A DNA stretch of 64,000 nucleotides from Lates calcarifer (taxonomy: Eukaryota; Chordata; Actinopteri; Centropomidae), in the NCBI RefSeq assembly GCF_001640805.2, contig NC_066855.1, positions 1,742,015 to 1,806,014 on the forward strand, in the 5' to 3' direction. The notes beneath the pieces were generated by a model. That model did not search any database. It saw only the letters and a list, made by a program, of their open reading frames with translations, and had not been told where the DNA came from. This document shows positions 37,701-51,100 of the stretch, piece by piece. Position numbers and translations under genes: made by a program. The stretch's first letter is position 1, and each line of letters begins with the position of its first letter.

Positions 37701-40700
37701 ATGGTGAACAGTTTACCACAGTGAATCATTGAGGTTTTGGTATTGAGGTATCATAAAACAAATCTAAAATGTGATTAAAAAAAGAGACAAAGCTTAGCAA
37801 ACAATTCTTAAGGCTAGTTCATGGTTTTCAGCTGCCTAGGGACTGCGTATGGATACAAATGCACTTCTACTCATGCTACAAACGTGTGCTAGAAGACATG
37901 ATGGCGACCTCCTGACAGCAAGCTTAAGTGCTTCTTTCTTTGTTGCATTTGGCAGAACAATGTGAAACTAGTAGCTAATACTCCCTTCACCTCCCATTCA
38001 TTTCATTTGAAACCTCTACAATTGCCAATTGAGCATAATTTTCATGTTTCAGTGAGATCTCAGGTCACTTTTGTTCAATTTTGTTGCCAAAATAGCAGCA
38101 GTAAATTACTTTTTGGAAATGGAGAAGCCATTATTTTAGTGGTGTGTTTACCTCAGCGTGGCACTACCAGACTACAAACTCTCAGAGACTGTCTTTGACC
38201 ACTCTGCTATCAGAATGGTGATATCACATTGTTAAATTTTGTTGGATGGAAAGTTAATGTGACTGTACCTTTATGCTCTTCTGTGGCTGATTTCCCTTGG
38301 GGTTTATTACAGCACTGTGTTTTTCTTGTATAATAATAACCATGGGTATGTAAAGTGCCTTCAGGTTTTGTGTTCCCAGTGGTAATATTTTAAAAACAGA
38401 AACAGAGACCAGAGAGAAAAGTATCCCTGTATCATTTCAGGCCCTTCTGAAAAAAATCTGTTGTTGGAAATTCCTGCTCTACAACTCACCTGATGACCAC
38501 GATGATGCCATCAAAGATGTTGTAAGGGTTCTTGATGTAGCCAAAGGGCCCATAGACCAAAACCTTCAACAGCATCTCCAGGGAGAAGAGGCTGGTGAAC
38601 ACAATGTTACTGATCTCCAACGCATTGGTCAGCTCATCAGGCTGCAGACACAGACAGAGAAAAGGAGGAGATTGTTAATGTATGATTGCACCATTGTACA
38701 CAGTGAAGGATGTGCATGTAATTTGCACTGATGATAAAACCTGGAAATCACCAGGCTGGAGTAAAAAGATGCAGCAACACCTGCAGTGTCACATGTGCAC
38801 AAAGAAATGTGCCAGTGATTAAATTCAATTCAAATCTGACAAATCTGTCTATTCACACACAGCTACTTTCTCTCACATATAATACACACACACACACACA
38901 CACACACATACACACAACCTTTATCTCGCACCAGGACACACACCGCTCACAATGCCATGGCTGAATGTGCCTGGGACGTCTGCTCAAAGCTCATCAGAGA
39001 ATTGGGCTGCCACTCACATCTACATCAAACAACTGGTGTTTGTGTGTGTGTGTGTCTGTGTGTGTGTGTGAGCATTTGAGCGTGGGTGTATGCATGCCAG
39101 GATAAAAAAAAAAAGAGCGAGAGAAAAACAGGCAACGAGTGCAAACAGACAGACAAGAGAAAGAACCCGATCCAAAAGATAAAAGGCGCGGAACATCCAA
39201 AAACGACACAGTATGTAAATCAGACGTCTACAGCGAGGATCCGTAATTATCGGCGAGGAGAAAAGAGCCGGTGGGAACGCTGTTATGTGTCTGTGGACTG
39301 TGGAACACCCCGGACAGGCTTCAGGGGGCCTTTCATCTCTATGCAATAAACAGTTTATACAACTCAAACATGGTGTCACACACACGCACATTACACTGAC
39401 ATGAGACAGTGGATGGAAGGTGTTAAGGCCCTGAACTGTGTTTGCATGATCTCCATCAGAAATGTGTAAGCGTATGTGTGCATATATGTGTGTGTGTGTG
39501 TGTGACTGCCTGTCTTACAGTCTCTGTATCACACTGTGTGTGTATAAATAGAGACGTCATCCCGAGACAGAGACATTATCCCCTGGCTGAACCAGGAAGT
39601 AATGCAATGTAATGTAAACACAGTGTGTGTCATTAAGCCTGTCCTGGTGGGCTGCCACTAATCACTATACACCATGACTGTTTAAGCAGCGATTACTCAA
39701 CACTAGCATGGATACATAGAGAAAGGAACACAGAGATTAACATCACCAGCTGAATAACAGCTCCTTGTGCTGCATTACAGCACCAGTTTGTCTGCAGCAC
39801 TGACAGAAGAGTCGATGAAGTGTTGTTACTGCTGGTGTTGTTTCACTGTGCTCAGGTCGTATGGGAAAGATGGTGGGTGCAGCATTCCTGCTTTCAAACA
39901 ATGAATATCTAAAATAGAAATAAGCTTTCATCTGGTACAGAGAAAAAGTATGAATTTTTGGAGATTTAGATGACATAGATATAAGGCATGTAAGGCTATA
40001 GCATGTAGCATAGCCCAGCTTAGCATAAAGAGTGGGAACAAGGGAAGGGTAGCCTGTCTCTGTCCTCTGTAGTGAGCTTTAGAGATGGTGGTTGGCAAGA
40101 TTTTGTTGCTGTTGGACAGGGTAGCTGTTCACAGTCTTTCTGCTAAGCTAGGCTAACAGGCTGCTCGAGTAGCTTCATGTTTAATGGACAGATATGAGAG
40201 CATCCTTCTTACCTATCACTCCACCAGAAACTGAATCAGCATAAATTTTAAGGAATTCCTCTGGCTAACTTTAACTTGGCTGCCTGAAACTTTTAGCTTA
40301 GTGTTAAGTTACTTTTTTACTTCAGCCAACATAACTAATAGAAAGTATTTACATAACAGCAGCATGGCAGTTCTACTTTTTGAAAGTTTGTGGTTGGAAG
40401 TTGAGATGAGTCATTCATAAAGTCCATGTGTGCTCAGTGTTTGATTGTCAAAAGTAACCACCGTCCTCAGAAAACTTCAATAAGAGCATCTTGACAGTTT
40501 TAACTGAGTTTGAATAAGTCAACGCTTGCAAGTCATTGCTTGGTATTAAGTCATTATTCCCATAAGACCTGAATTTAGCTCTAGGCCCTGAGGCAAAGAT
40601 AAGAGTCCAGCAATGCTAAGGCCTAATATTACACCATAACTTATAGTCTGAAACTTCAAAACTGACTTTTGATAAAATACCCCACTTGTTATCACTGCTA

Positions 40701-43654
40701 TTTTTAAATCCTCATACCTCAACAACAAAAGAGGTTGAAATTGCTTTTCGTAGATGACTTCCACATCTAAGGTTTGTTTTACAGCACTAAAACTTCCTGG
40801 TTATGGTTAGGACTTCTCATCTAAACTAAGTTGTGAACTGAGAAACAGAGAAGTAACTTGATAATAACATTACTTGTTATGGATTTAATTTAAAGCACTA
40901 TCATGTAGTGCATCTGCTCAGTTAAACAGGCATTGTAAAGGAAATGTGGAGAGTAGAGGGCGACATCTTTCCCTCCCGCCTCCTTGTTAAAAAAGAATAA
41001 TTTGCCAACAGGCTGCAGCGCAGCTCCTGCCCATGAACCCCGCTCGCTGAAAAACAAGCTTTTCTCTGTTTCATCTCACCTCTTTGTCATTGTCTGCGTC
41101 TCTTGTGTCTGTCTCTGGGTTCACAGACACAGACGAATGTGTTTGTTTGATCCCACAGCTTTATTGTGTCCATTCATTTGTACACTGACGAGCGCAGCGG
41201 CGGCAAATCCTTCATACGTGCGCACACACATTGTGCGATTAAGAAAAGTTCAAAGGGTAGACAAATGCAGGGGCACTTAGATGTTTGTGTGTTCTCTCAG
41301 ATGAATGCCCTCACACACAGTTATGTAGAAACACACACACACACACACCACACATGCACACTGGGGCGTGCCCAAAGTTACACTAATAAGTCTGTGGACT
41401 CACACATCCACAGGCCACACACATAAACCCACACAGTGAGCTCCACTCCCACACTCATTACCATGTATGCACACATACTGTATGCACAAAGCTCTGCACC
41501 AACTCACACTTGTAACCATGGATGTAGACGCACACATAGAGCCTCTATAATAGATGCAGTTGATAAGCCAGAACAAGAAGTACAGTTTTTATGAGGTGAG
41601 ACTTGGACTGCAGACATCTGGCCTTGAGACTGAGGTTCAGGTCATTATTTTTCCCCCACTGTTTCTGCTCTGCTATTGTTCCAGCTTGTATATTAGACAT
41701 TCCTCAGACATCATGCAAGATTACTGCAAGAGAATGAGACCATAAAAGCCTTTCTCACACGTAGAAAAGCGCACAGGAACACGCGAGAGACATGGAGGAA
41801 GAACAACACACCCACAACCACACACACACATGCTAGCATCATTACAGGGTTCGCAGCTATTAGCTTATCAAACAGGAGAAATTCCTTAATTGACTAATGA
41901 CCACTGAGGTGTGCGCACATCCTAGAGAGAAATGAATGTGTTCACGTGTGCGAGTTTGTAAATGAGGAAGACATTCTGGCTTTTCTAATTGCTTCCTCTG
42001 ATGGCGGTGTCCTGGGTAATGAGGCTGCGGGAGCATTAGGAGGTAAAGTGTGTTAGATGAGGAATAGTGTAATCTGGTTAGCGCTAATGTAATGTCACCT
42101 AATCTGATGTGATCTAATCTAAACGGGATGCTGTGCTCTGCTCTGCTCCAGACTGTCAATGATGCAGCACTATGTCTGGTATGCGTGTGTGTGTGTTAGT
42201 TTAATCAAGCGGTTTGCTTAGGCACGCCACAGAAGAGGAAATTTCAAGCATGAAATGGAGAATGATACACTCCCCATTATGGTTGGTTGGTTGGCTGATT
42301 TAATAATAATGATGAGGATGATTTGTCTCAGACTGAATGATTTGAAGGTCTGCATCAGCACCTTAACTTTACTCTGAGTGAATGATATTGAAGATTTAAA
42401 TGTGGCTCTTTGGATCTCTCCAGGGTTGACCATAATGCTACAGAAGCTACAGAGGCTACGTGTGGCTAATAATGCTCTCTGACAATTCTCTTGGTTAGTT
42501 TATCACCTTCCAAGGAATTAACTCAGCCCCTGTTAACATTAAAGGAGCAGTTTGACATTTTGGGAAATACACTCATTTCCTTTCTTGCCCAGAGTCACAT
42601 GAGAGGAACTCTTCCGTCTGTTAAATATGAGGTTCTGCCAAGCAAGCGTTTAGCTTAGCTAAGTACAAAGCCTGGATACAGGGGGAAACAGCTAGCCTGG
42701 CTCCATCCAAAGGGAACAAAACCCACCTACCAGCACCTCTGAAGCTCATTAATTAACACATTGTCCACAGGGCTGAATTTTAGGGCCTTTGTTATTGTAT
42801 CTTGCTGTATGTAATTTACATATATGATCTGCCTAATGTTAATACACTGGTATTTAATATTTTATTTACAGACAACATTTGTCATTTTTATTCAACAGAA
42901 ACCTTTATAAACAGACATTTTATTTATGAAGTAAATCATGTATCTAATGGCTACTGCTAATTAAAATTTTACTCAGTGTCAACAATGAAAGTGTTAATTT
43001 AGATCATTTTTGTTTTCAGAAAGCCAACATGATTCTTCGGTGTTGATAGGATTTAAGCATGAATAGGATAAAACATAGAAGATAACTGATTACAAAAACC
43101 ATATTTCTTTTTCATAAGTTATAGAAATATAACAGAAGGCCAAGGATTTGGAACTGAGTCCTCATGATTCCTCAGATGTTAGATTTTATACTGAAACACG
43201 TCTGACAATCCTTTCAGAGACAGAAAAGTTGAAAGGGACAATTCAAAAGGAATGAAATGGTTGACTCAGCCGGAGCTAGAAAGGAGAACTTGCTAAATAC
43301 AGGCAGCATGTTATTTGACATCTCACTGAACCAGGAAATAACTGAATCTATCATTTGATCACTTCATTGATTCTCTCTTTCTGATTTCATGGCCCTGAGG
43401 GCTGGAAAAGCCCTCCCTCCATAAACCAGGATTAGGAGCTGTTGTTTCGCTGTCTATGTCTCACCATTGTACAAATTAGAAAAACACTTTTCTTAGGCCT
43501 GTCTTGGAGGGCGGCCAGTGTCTTTAGATGCCAACTTTGCATTCCTCAGGCAGGGCAGGATAAAAGCTGAATAAATATTGTCTCTGGTTGAAGCAAGACG
43601 CACAGAGAATGGCTCTTTCCACTGTCTCTCTTGGTTTGGCAACAGGAGAAGATA

Positions 43655-43686
<32 letters not shown>

Positions 43687-46600
43687 ATAATACAGCATGA
43701 GAATGCATCAAGAGGCCTTAAAACAAACATAAACACACTGACTACTGCACATTAATTCCAAAACCTATGGAAATTAAACAAATCACATCTTTAAACTAAT
43801 GTTAATATCAGTACAATAACTGAACTAATCCTGCCTCGCAAATTACATTTATTTTAAGGAGACACAAAAACAGAGAGGGAATACTGGCTGAACCACAGGA
43901 AAACAGCCATTCACATTCACAACATTCAATCAAACCATATCGACCTCGCTGACAAATCTGCTCTAAAATCTTTAATTTACACTCCCACAGCTCCCTCTGC
44001 CTCACAACAGGTTTTCAAGCTTTCTGTCGTTGCTGCCTTTTTCCACAGCTCCTGATGTACCTCTCTTCTGAAGATCTTTCTGTTTGTCCAGGACTTTGGT
44101 TTATGACTAAGAAGCATACCTGCAAAACTACTGAGCCTCACCTCAGCCAAGCTTTGTTTTCTGCTGATTAGCAAATGTTAGTACGGCAATGGACCAAACT
44201 AAGATGTTGAACATGGTAAATGTTATACATGCTAAACACTGGCAGGTTTTCTCTGAGCATGTCAGCATTCTGGCAACAGCTGGTTTAGCTCAAACTGCTG
44301 TGCCTATTAGTACATCCTGGAGAGAGCAGCAGTGGTTGAGTGTTGCAGCTGAGATGATCCCATTGCAAAAAGTCTCTGAAATACCTACTGTAACTGTCTC
44401 TTGAATGGTACAAACCACTGTCAAAAGGTGCGACGCTGATGAATTTGTGTGAATGCAGCTGAAGCGTACGTGTCTTTCTGCTCAGCTCCACCCTCAGTCA
44501 AACAGACACACAGACCTGCAGCTCTTCATACATGCATGACACAGAGCAGAGAGCAGGGGAAAGAGACAGAGGCAGCAATGTAACCTCGTCACTGTGTTTT
44601 TTAATGGAACTTCCTCACACCCTGTGCGTCCAGTTATTGACTGGGGGCTAAAGGTCGCAGCCCAAAAACATCTGGAACACAGCAAAACGAGAAAATAAGA
44701 AAATACAGGCACAGTCTCTGCAGAGAAATACACTGCCACATACTTGAGTGGGTATAAGTGGTGACTGGGAGTAATTACTTTTATATGAGTCTATACATTG
44801 CATAATATACCTTTAGCATTTTACTAATTAAAATGGTTGGGCTTTGCAAACCAAAGCTGCATGCTCATTTTTAATTTGTATTTTTTAATTTCAAATGGGG
44901 TCAATGAGTGCTTTAGCTACCATCTGCACTTAGGGTGAGTGTATACCTCTGCCATTAACATCAATCTCAAGCTCTTGACGATAAAATATGCCCCTCTCGA
45001 AGTAAACCTTCCCTTCCTGTTCTCAAAGTGACAAAACAAGATCAAACACGCTGACACTGGACAAACACCAACATGTATCACTGTTGAGCAGCACTCAGAA
45101 GTTTAAAGATCAACTGTATGTACTTCCTTTTTCAAGTGAGTACCTTTCAAGGTTAATAAAGTCAAAACGTCGCCTGTGGGAGATGCAGACCAAAGTGACC
45201 CAAAAGTGACTTGGGATCACTTTGTGCTCATATAACAGCTACACACTGAATCAATATTCATGTCAGTGCTAAAAAGCTTCCACTATAACAGCAACAACAA
45301 TTTCCAAAACAGGGACCATGCATTTTACCCCACTCTTCCCTTGACACCCTTGTCTTTTCTGTGCCTCTTAACTTCTCCTCAAGTTATTTTGGCATCAGTG
45401 GCGTTCATCGAGGGAGTGGAAAGGCTGACAGGAGAGCCTCAGAAAAAAGGAGGCAGGGAAGAGGAGCAGGCTGTCTCTGTGGCCATAAAGACAGGGGGAA
45501 GTTTCTTATGTAAAGCAAGAGAGAGGTTGACCTTCCCAAGTAAATAGACTATGGGCTGTGTCACATAGTTGGCAGACACACAACTATTCCATCAGCTGCA
45601 CCATAAATGGTAACGCTCTTAAACTGCACAGAGAGATAAAACAGACACCCTCTCCTCACTCGTCCAACCCGTCCTCCTCCACTCTTCCACCAATCACCCC
45701 CTCCATCCCTTCACCTCCAAGTCCTTACACTCTGTCATCCCTATCCAACACTCTATTTAATCATCTTTTTATCCCTCCATCTCTGTGTCGCACACACATT
45801 CACATTTGCTGCACTGCCTCTGCTGTCCTCGTGGCCGGAGCATGTACGCCCTGTTTCCAATGCAGTGTGGAGTGTTTGTGTGTGTGCATTTAAGAGATGG
45901 GAAGCAGACAGGACGGCTCTGTTATGTGTCAGGGACAGTGAGGGTTTGGGCTCTGTAGCTGCATACGTACGGATGGGTTGCAGGGTAACAACATGTCTGT
46001 GTTAGAGGGACACGTGTGTGGATGTATAGTATCTGTCACGGTCTGTCTACTCAAGGGGCCAGTGTGTATCTCAGAGGTCAAGTCGCAGCAGTGTATACTG
46101 TACAGGAGAGTGTGTGTGTGTCTGTTTGAGTGCACAGAAATGGAAATGCAGCAACACACCAAGAAACTAAAGTGAATTACAGTTTCAAAGAGTTTCTTTT
46201 TCCTGGCTACATGTGAAAATAGTATTAGAATTCAATCACATGCTAACACACAGCTGCAGAAACTCTACCTTCGTGACAAATTGACCATACATCCTGCTCT
46301 GTCAGATACACCCATCCTGTTCATAATCAGAATAATTCACAATTAATAAGCATATTATATATAATTACTGCCAGCAGAGACAGCGATTGGCCTGAACAAA
46401 CAGGTTGTGCTGGAAGTTTGATTCGTTTTGTACTTGTGTCGGTCCATGTTTGCATGTTCCACGTCTCCCTCTCCATCATTTACTCCTCAGGGTGGATGTT
46501 TTATCATGTCAAATTCTCCTTAAGACACAGTCAGAACTCTACAACCTTATTTGCAGCTGAATAATGTATAATAACAGATCTGCCATGTGTGTATCATCCA

Positions 46601-48103
46601 TTTACAGAACAGGAGGGGGGACTGGAAAACGGGTCAACTTGATCGATACGCTGTCATACTCAACAGAGCTGAGATTTCTTAAAGGGACAGTTTTCCCCAA
46701 ACACAAACTTTGACTCAGATTAAGCAGATGATACCTGGAAAGCTTTATCTCTATCTATCAGAGAGAAGTATGGATTAAAGATTATGGCAACAACAGTGGC
46801 ATTGATCCACTGGCCAAATGCCACAGAGGGATAAACAGGAGATTTTGTTTTTACACACGTCCTTGATGATGGGTGAGAACTGGGCAGAGGTATCATTTAC
46901 TTTTGGAATGTTGGAGACATATTCTGATCACACTGCATGGATGAAGTGTACTATACTATAGTATAGATACTGAGGATATCATGTACTCCATTTTGTTTAT
47001 ATATATACACTCACAAAACCATCTTTTTCTGCATCTGATTCATAATAAAACCCCCAAGGATCAAGTCCTTGTCTCGCATTAGGTCTCAGCACATTCTCTG
47101 AACTGCTTTGGTCCCTTCAGAATTGAAACAATTAGAACTGATACTCTAATAAAGAGTCATAGAGAACATTTTTGTCTGCAGTCACCATAACACCACTTGA
47201 GGCTTAAAGTACTCAGCATCACCTTTGGTTAATCCCCTTTCACTCCAAACCAGAACTCCTCATAGCGCTGGATCGACTGGCAGCTCAGTCAGTGCTGTTC
47301 TGCAGCACCATCTGGCAGATCCATGGACATCACATCCTTCCCTCACCACATACACTGCTGTGCTGAATAGGGGGTTGCATCAAATTAACTCAGTTTAAAG
47401 GAACTCAATATGCACTTAATTAAAAATCTATTTAGCGACTGACTCCTTTGGTATCTGAGGCTGATTGGGAAAGGATGCAAGGATTCTACATTTGATGGAC
47501 AAATCATGAAAGTAATGTGTTTTGAAGCTGTGTAGTGCTGATCATAGGAGGTGAAACTACAAAACACTTTGCTGTCTTCATCTGATTTTACAGTAAAGTG
47601 GCAGCTGCACAGGGGCACACACTGTCTGCAAAAATTCCAGCAGCAAACTTGGCTGGAGGATGTATGGAAATTGAAACCCTGTCTCTTCTCCATGTGGACA
47701 GAGTTACAGAGACAAACAGAGGCTTAGTGATCCTCATGTCTACTGGATGTCAATGGGTTTGCAATCAATGAAGCGTCTCAGTAAAGTTTTCATCAGCCTG
47801 TCTGGAGACTGGAGGGATCCTTGTTACCCAAACTAGGAAAAGGACACTCGGGACGGAAGAAAAAGGAGGAGGAAGGTGTGGAAAAGAAGGAGGGTATAAG
47901 TAGAAAGAATGGTAGAAGAAATGAAGGTGAAAGGACAGTGAGGGTGAGAGGGGGAGAGAGCAGTGGTAGAAAAAGGAAAAGGAGGAAGGAGACAACATAG
48001 GAAGAGAAGAAGAGGAAGAAGGAACAGAACCACAATAAAAAGAAGGAAGGAGAAAAAGAGAGGGCTGAAAAAAGGTGGAGACGAGAAAGCTATAAAACCC
48101 CTT

Positions 48104-48145
<42 letters not shown>

Positions 48146-51100
48146 AGGATGTTTGGCATCTGGATATGTTTATAGGCAGTGGGTCAGGGACCGAAAGTAA
48201 CCCCATAAAACCTGGCCAGGCTTCAATCTCCCACTACACACCTACACACACACACACACTCACGCACACACTGCACAACAAACACAGCACTTTTGTGACT
48301 TACTTTACTTGCGTAACTTTACACAAAAACACACGTGCCAAAAATATAACACAACAGCCTCAAACACAGTACGCACATCAAAGCTTAATCCTGCATTTGG
48401 TAAGATGTTTAATGCAAAAACACTCGTCTCATCAGAGGATCAGAGGAGAAAAGTGAACTGTGACAACATGAAGTCTGGATGTTTTTGCAAATCAAAGTGT
48501 AAGGTGTTAACACTGGAGGGAATTCACCACACACATGATTTAACTGCGGAGTAATAACTTTAACAAAGGAACATTTCATAGAAAGTAATCCAGTCTCTCT
48601 CAGTCTATATGGAAGTTTTGGAATGTGGTTTCTTGCCGGGGGCGGGTGGCGCTGATCGTCACTTGCCAAGCCCTTTGGCCAACATTGAGCTTACACTACC
48701 AGAGGTTAAAAAACGCTTTGTGAGCAGCGCTACTTCCTCAGGGCGGTCGGAAACTAACCAGATGGATCAGACAGGTGGGGCTGGGCTAGCTGGTTTCTCT
48801 GTACTGAAAAATGAGTTCCATGGGGAATAAGAGTTAAGTGTTTTGGATCAGCACTCTGTAGAAAACCTTTGTTTAGATACTGTAGTTGGTGTCATGAGTT
48901 GGACTGGTGTATCCCTTGTTGCCACCAGACATCAACACATCACAGTCTCTCAAGTATGGCAATTTCATACCAAAAAATCAACCTCATTTTCATTCACTTC
49001 ATCCCTTAAATTTGGTGTATTTCTGTATATGTGTTTGCTGCTGTATAGGCTATACTTATCCACAGAGGTCAGCTGTAGTTGTCTTGATGGCCATCTTAAG
49101 ATCTGTACTGCTTATATTCACGCATTGTTGAGATCTGATCCCAGTGAGTGTCAGACGACCTCCAGATGTGGTCTGGCTGATCTGATAGCATTCCGATCCC
49201 AATGTGTTCTGCATGCATTTACACCTTGCGTTGACATGCCTTTTCCTAATCCAGATAAGCTATCCTGATACAGATTGCATGTTAATATCAGGTGTAAATG
49301 GGGTCAAAGAGAAAGAAATCCAGGAGTAAAAAAACAACAGATTGAAATGAAAGAAACAGAGAGAAAATCTCTGTCAGATGTTGTGGGGCCTTCCTCACCC
49401 GTGAAATCACCCCTGTTCCTCTCTCTCTCTCTCTTTCTCTATGTCTCTCTCTGTATCCTCTGTCTCTCATACTCTCTCTCTCTCTCTGGCTGTAATTACG
49501 CTTGTGTAAACAAAATAGACCAGAGAGAGACATCAGGAATTCCAGTTGGGCCTGTGGGAGCAGTGTAGCTTACACAACCACACAGAATAACACACACGTA
49601 CACAGAGGATCTATGAGTTAAACTAATACTTAACTGCAATTTTTCTTTATGTCTCATCTGACTGCCCATTATGCATCAGTCTATATTCCCACTGTGGACT
49701 TTGTGTAGTCATTCAAATTTACTACTATCATCCAACAGCTGCATTCAGCTTCACACATTCACATGCCTCCTAATGAGACACACAGAAAGACACCACTAAC
49801 CTGCTCATGGTACTCGATCCCCATGCTCAGCGTATTGATCAGGATGGCGATCATAATCCCTCGTCCAAAGTACTTGCTGTCCACGATCTTCCTGAACGTG
49901 TCACACACCAGCCTCCAGAAGTGGACAACCTTCGCTGCTGTCTTGCCCAGCCTGCGGTGCTTCTTTTTGGGCTGCCGGCTGTCTCTCCTGTCTCTGTGGT
50001 GGAGGTCCTGGGTGAACTCGTACACACCCTCGCTGTCTGAATCACCGGGCGTCTCGTTGCCCTCTGTGCCACCCTCTGATTCATTGGCCAGGGCCTTGGC
50101 GCAGTAGGGGCAGCTCTCAGGGTCCAGGGTCAAAGCAGCCGTGTCCATGGCGCTGCTGGTGGTGCTGAGGTCACGCGCTGACAGCTGGCAGGAGAGCTGG
50201 GCTGCAGCAGAGTGAGAAAGGTCAGATGCAGAAACTAAGACAAAGAGAGGGGAGCAGCATGATTGGGATAAGTTGCAGCAATTAAGTGCTTTAGACAAAT
50301 TGTCAAATCCAATGAAAGAAATCTCTTGTGAACAACAACATTTTTGGACAGTTGCGTGTGTCAGGAGTGTGTTTGATGGTGATGGGCAGTGTGTGCTGTA
50401 TGAGTAATGCCTTGTCTCCGCAGCCTGTGCTGTGGCGTGTCTGGCTGCCAGCCATCGTTTGCACCGTCTGGACAACCTGAACAGACCTGGCCTGACTTTT
50501 GCTGAGCCCACTGGCTTTTAGAACTTGGCCACAGGCAGGCGAAGCTGGCCGCAAGCTCGGACATGAGGGATTAACATTTATTGACTGGAATTAACACTCT
50601 TTCTGTCTCTCACGAAAAAAACTCCACTCTGGACTGTGTTATAGTATGAAGCTTAATCACGACAAACCGATACCGTGCTCCGCCAAATAGGCGATTACTG
50701 AAAACGGAATACTTCCAGTTGTGTGTCACTTGATTTACTCTAACACTCATATGGAAATTAAACTCTGATTCTGAGTGAATGAGATACTCTTGTTATTTTC
50801 AAACCCCATTACGCCTTCCAGTTTCTTTACTTAATGGGAATGCTCAGCAAAGCAAACCCTATCCACCACAGCTAACTCTGAAGGAATGTAGCTAATGGAA
50901 CTAATCAAACACTTTCCAAGTTTTTGATTGGATCTATGATCATGATCTTCAGCAGTTTATCTGTGACTTCATCCCTGTCAGTGTGTGGTGAGCTGTCTAC
51001 CTGTGGGAGTGTGTGTGTCCACCAGGCTCGATGGCCGTCTCTCCAGGGGCATGGGTGGGATATTGAGGTTGAAGTTGATGTTAGTCAGAGTGCTGGCTGC

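Larger units (their letters stand above)
38642..49800. other. Intron w5-w6 (11.2 kb)
   Basis: The largest intron. It holds CA/GT arrays (38884-38908, 39022-39070, 43656-43685, 48105-48143), two copies of one dispersed repeat in opposite orientation (40017-40220 and 42545-42766), a purine-rich strand at 47833-48091, a possible MITE-like block (49110-49315) and CT-rich 49417-49488. Bases 41860-42130 look unique and may be conserved. No nested gene is supported. Confidence 0.6.

Noticed and set aside
47765..48159. Phe/Leu/Ser-rich minus-strand frames resembling membrane proteins
   Set aside because: They are translations of the pyrimidine strand of a low-complexity tract and the CA array.
48843..49268. 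141-codon plus-strand frame
   Set aside because: It overlaps a probable repeat, lacks recognisable domains and has an unremarkable start context.
50202..50511. Upstream extension of the w5 frame
   Set aside because: The CTGCTGCAG acceptor and phase match with w4 put the exon start at 50201; the extension has no Cav3 similarity.
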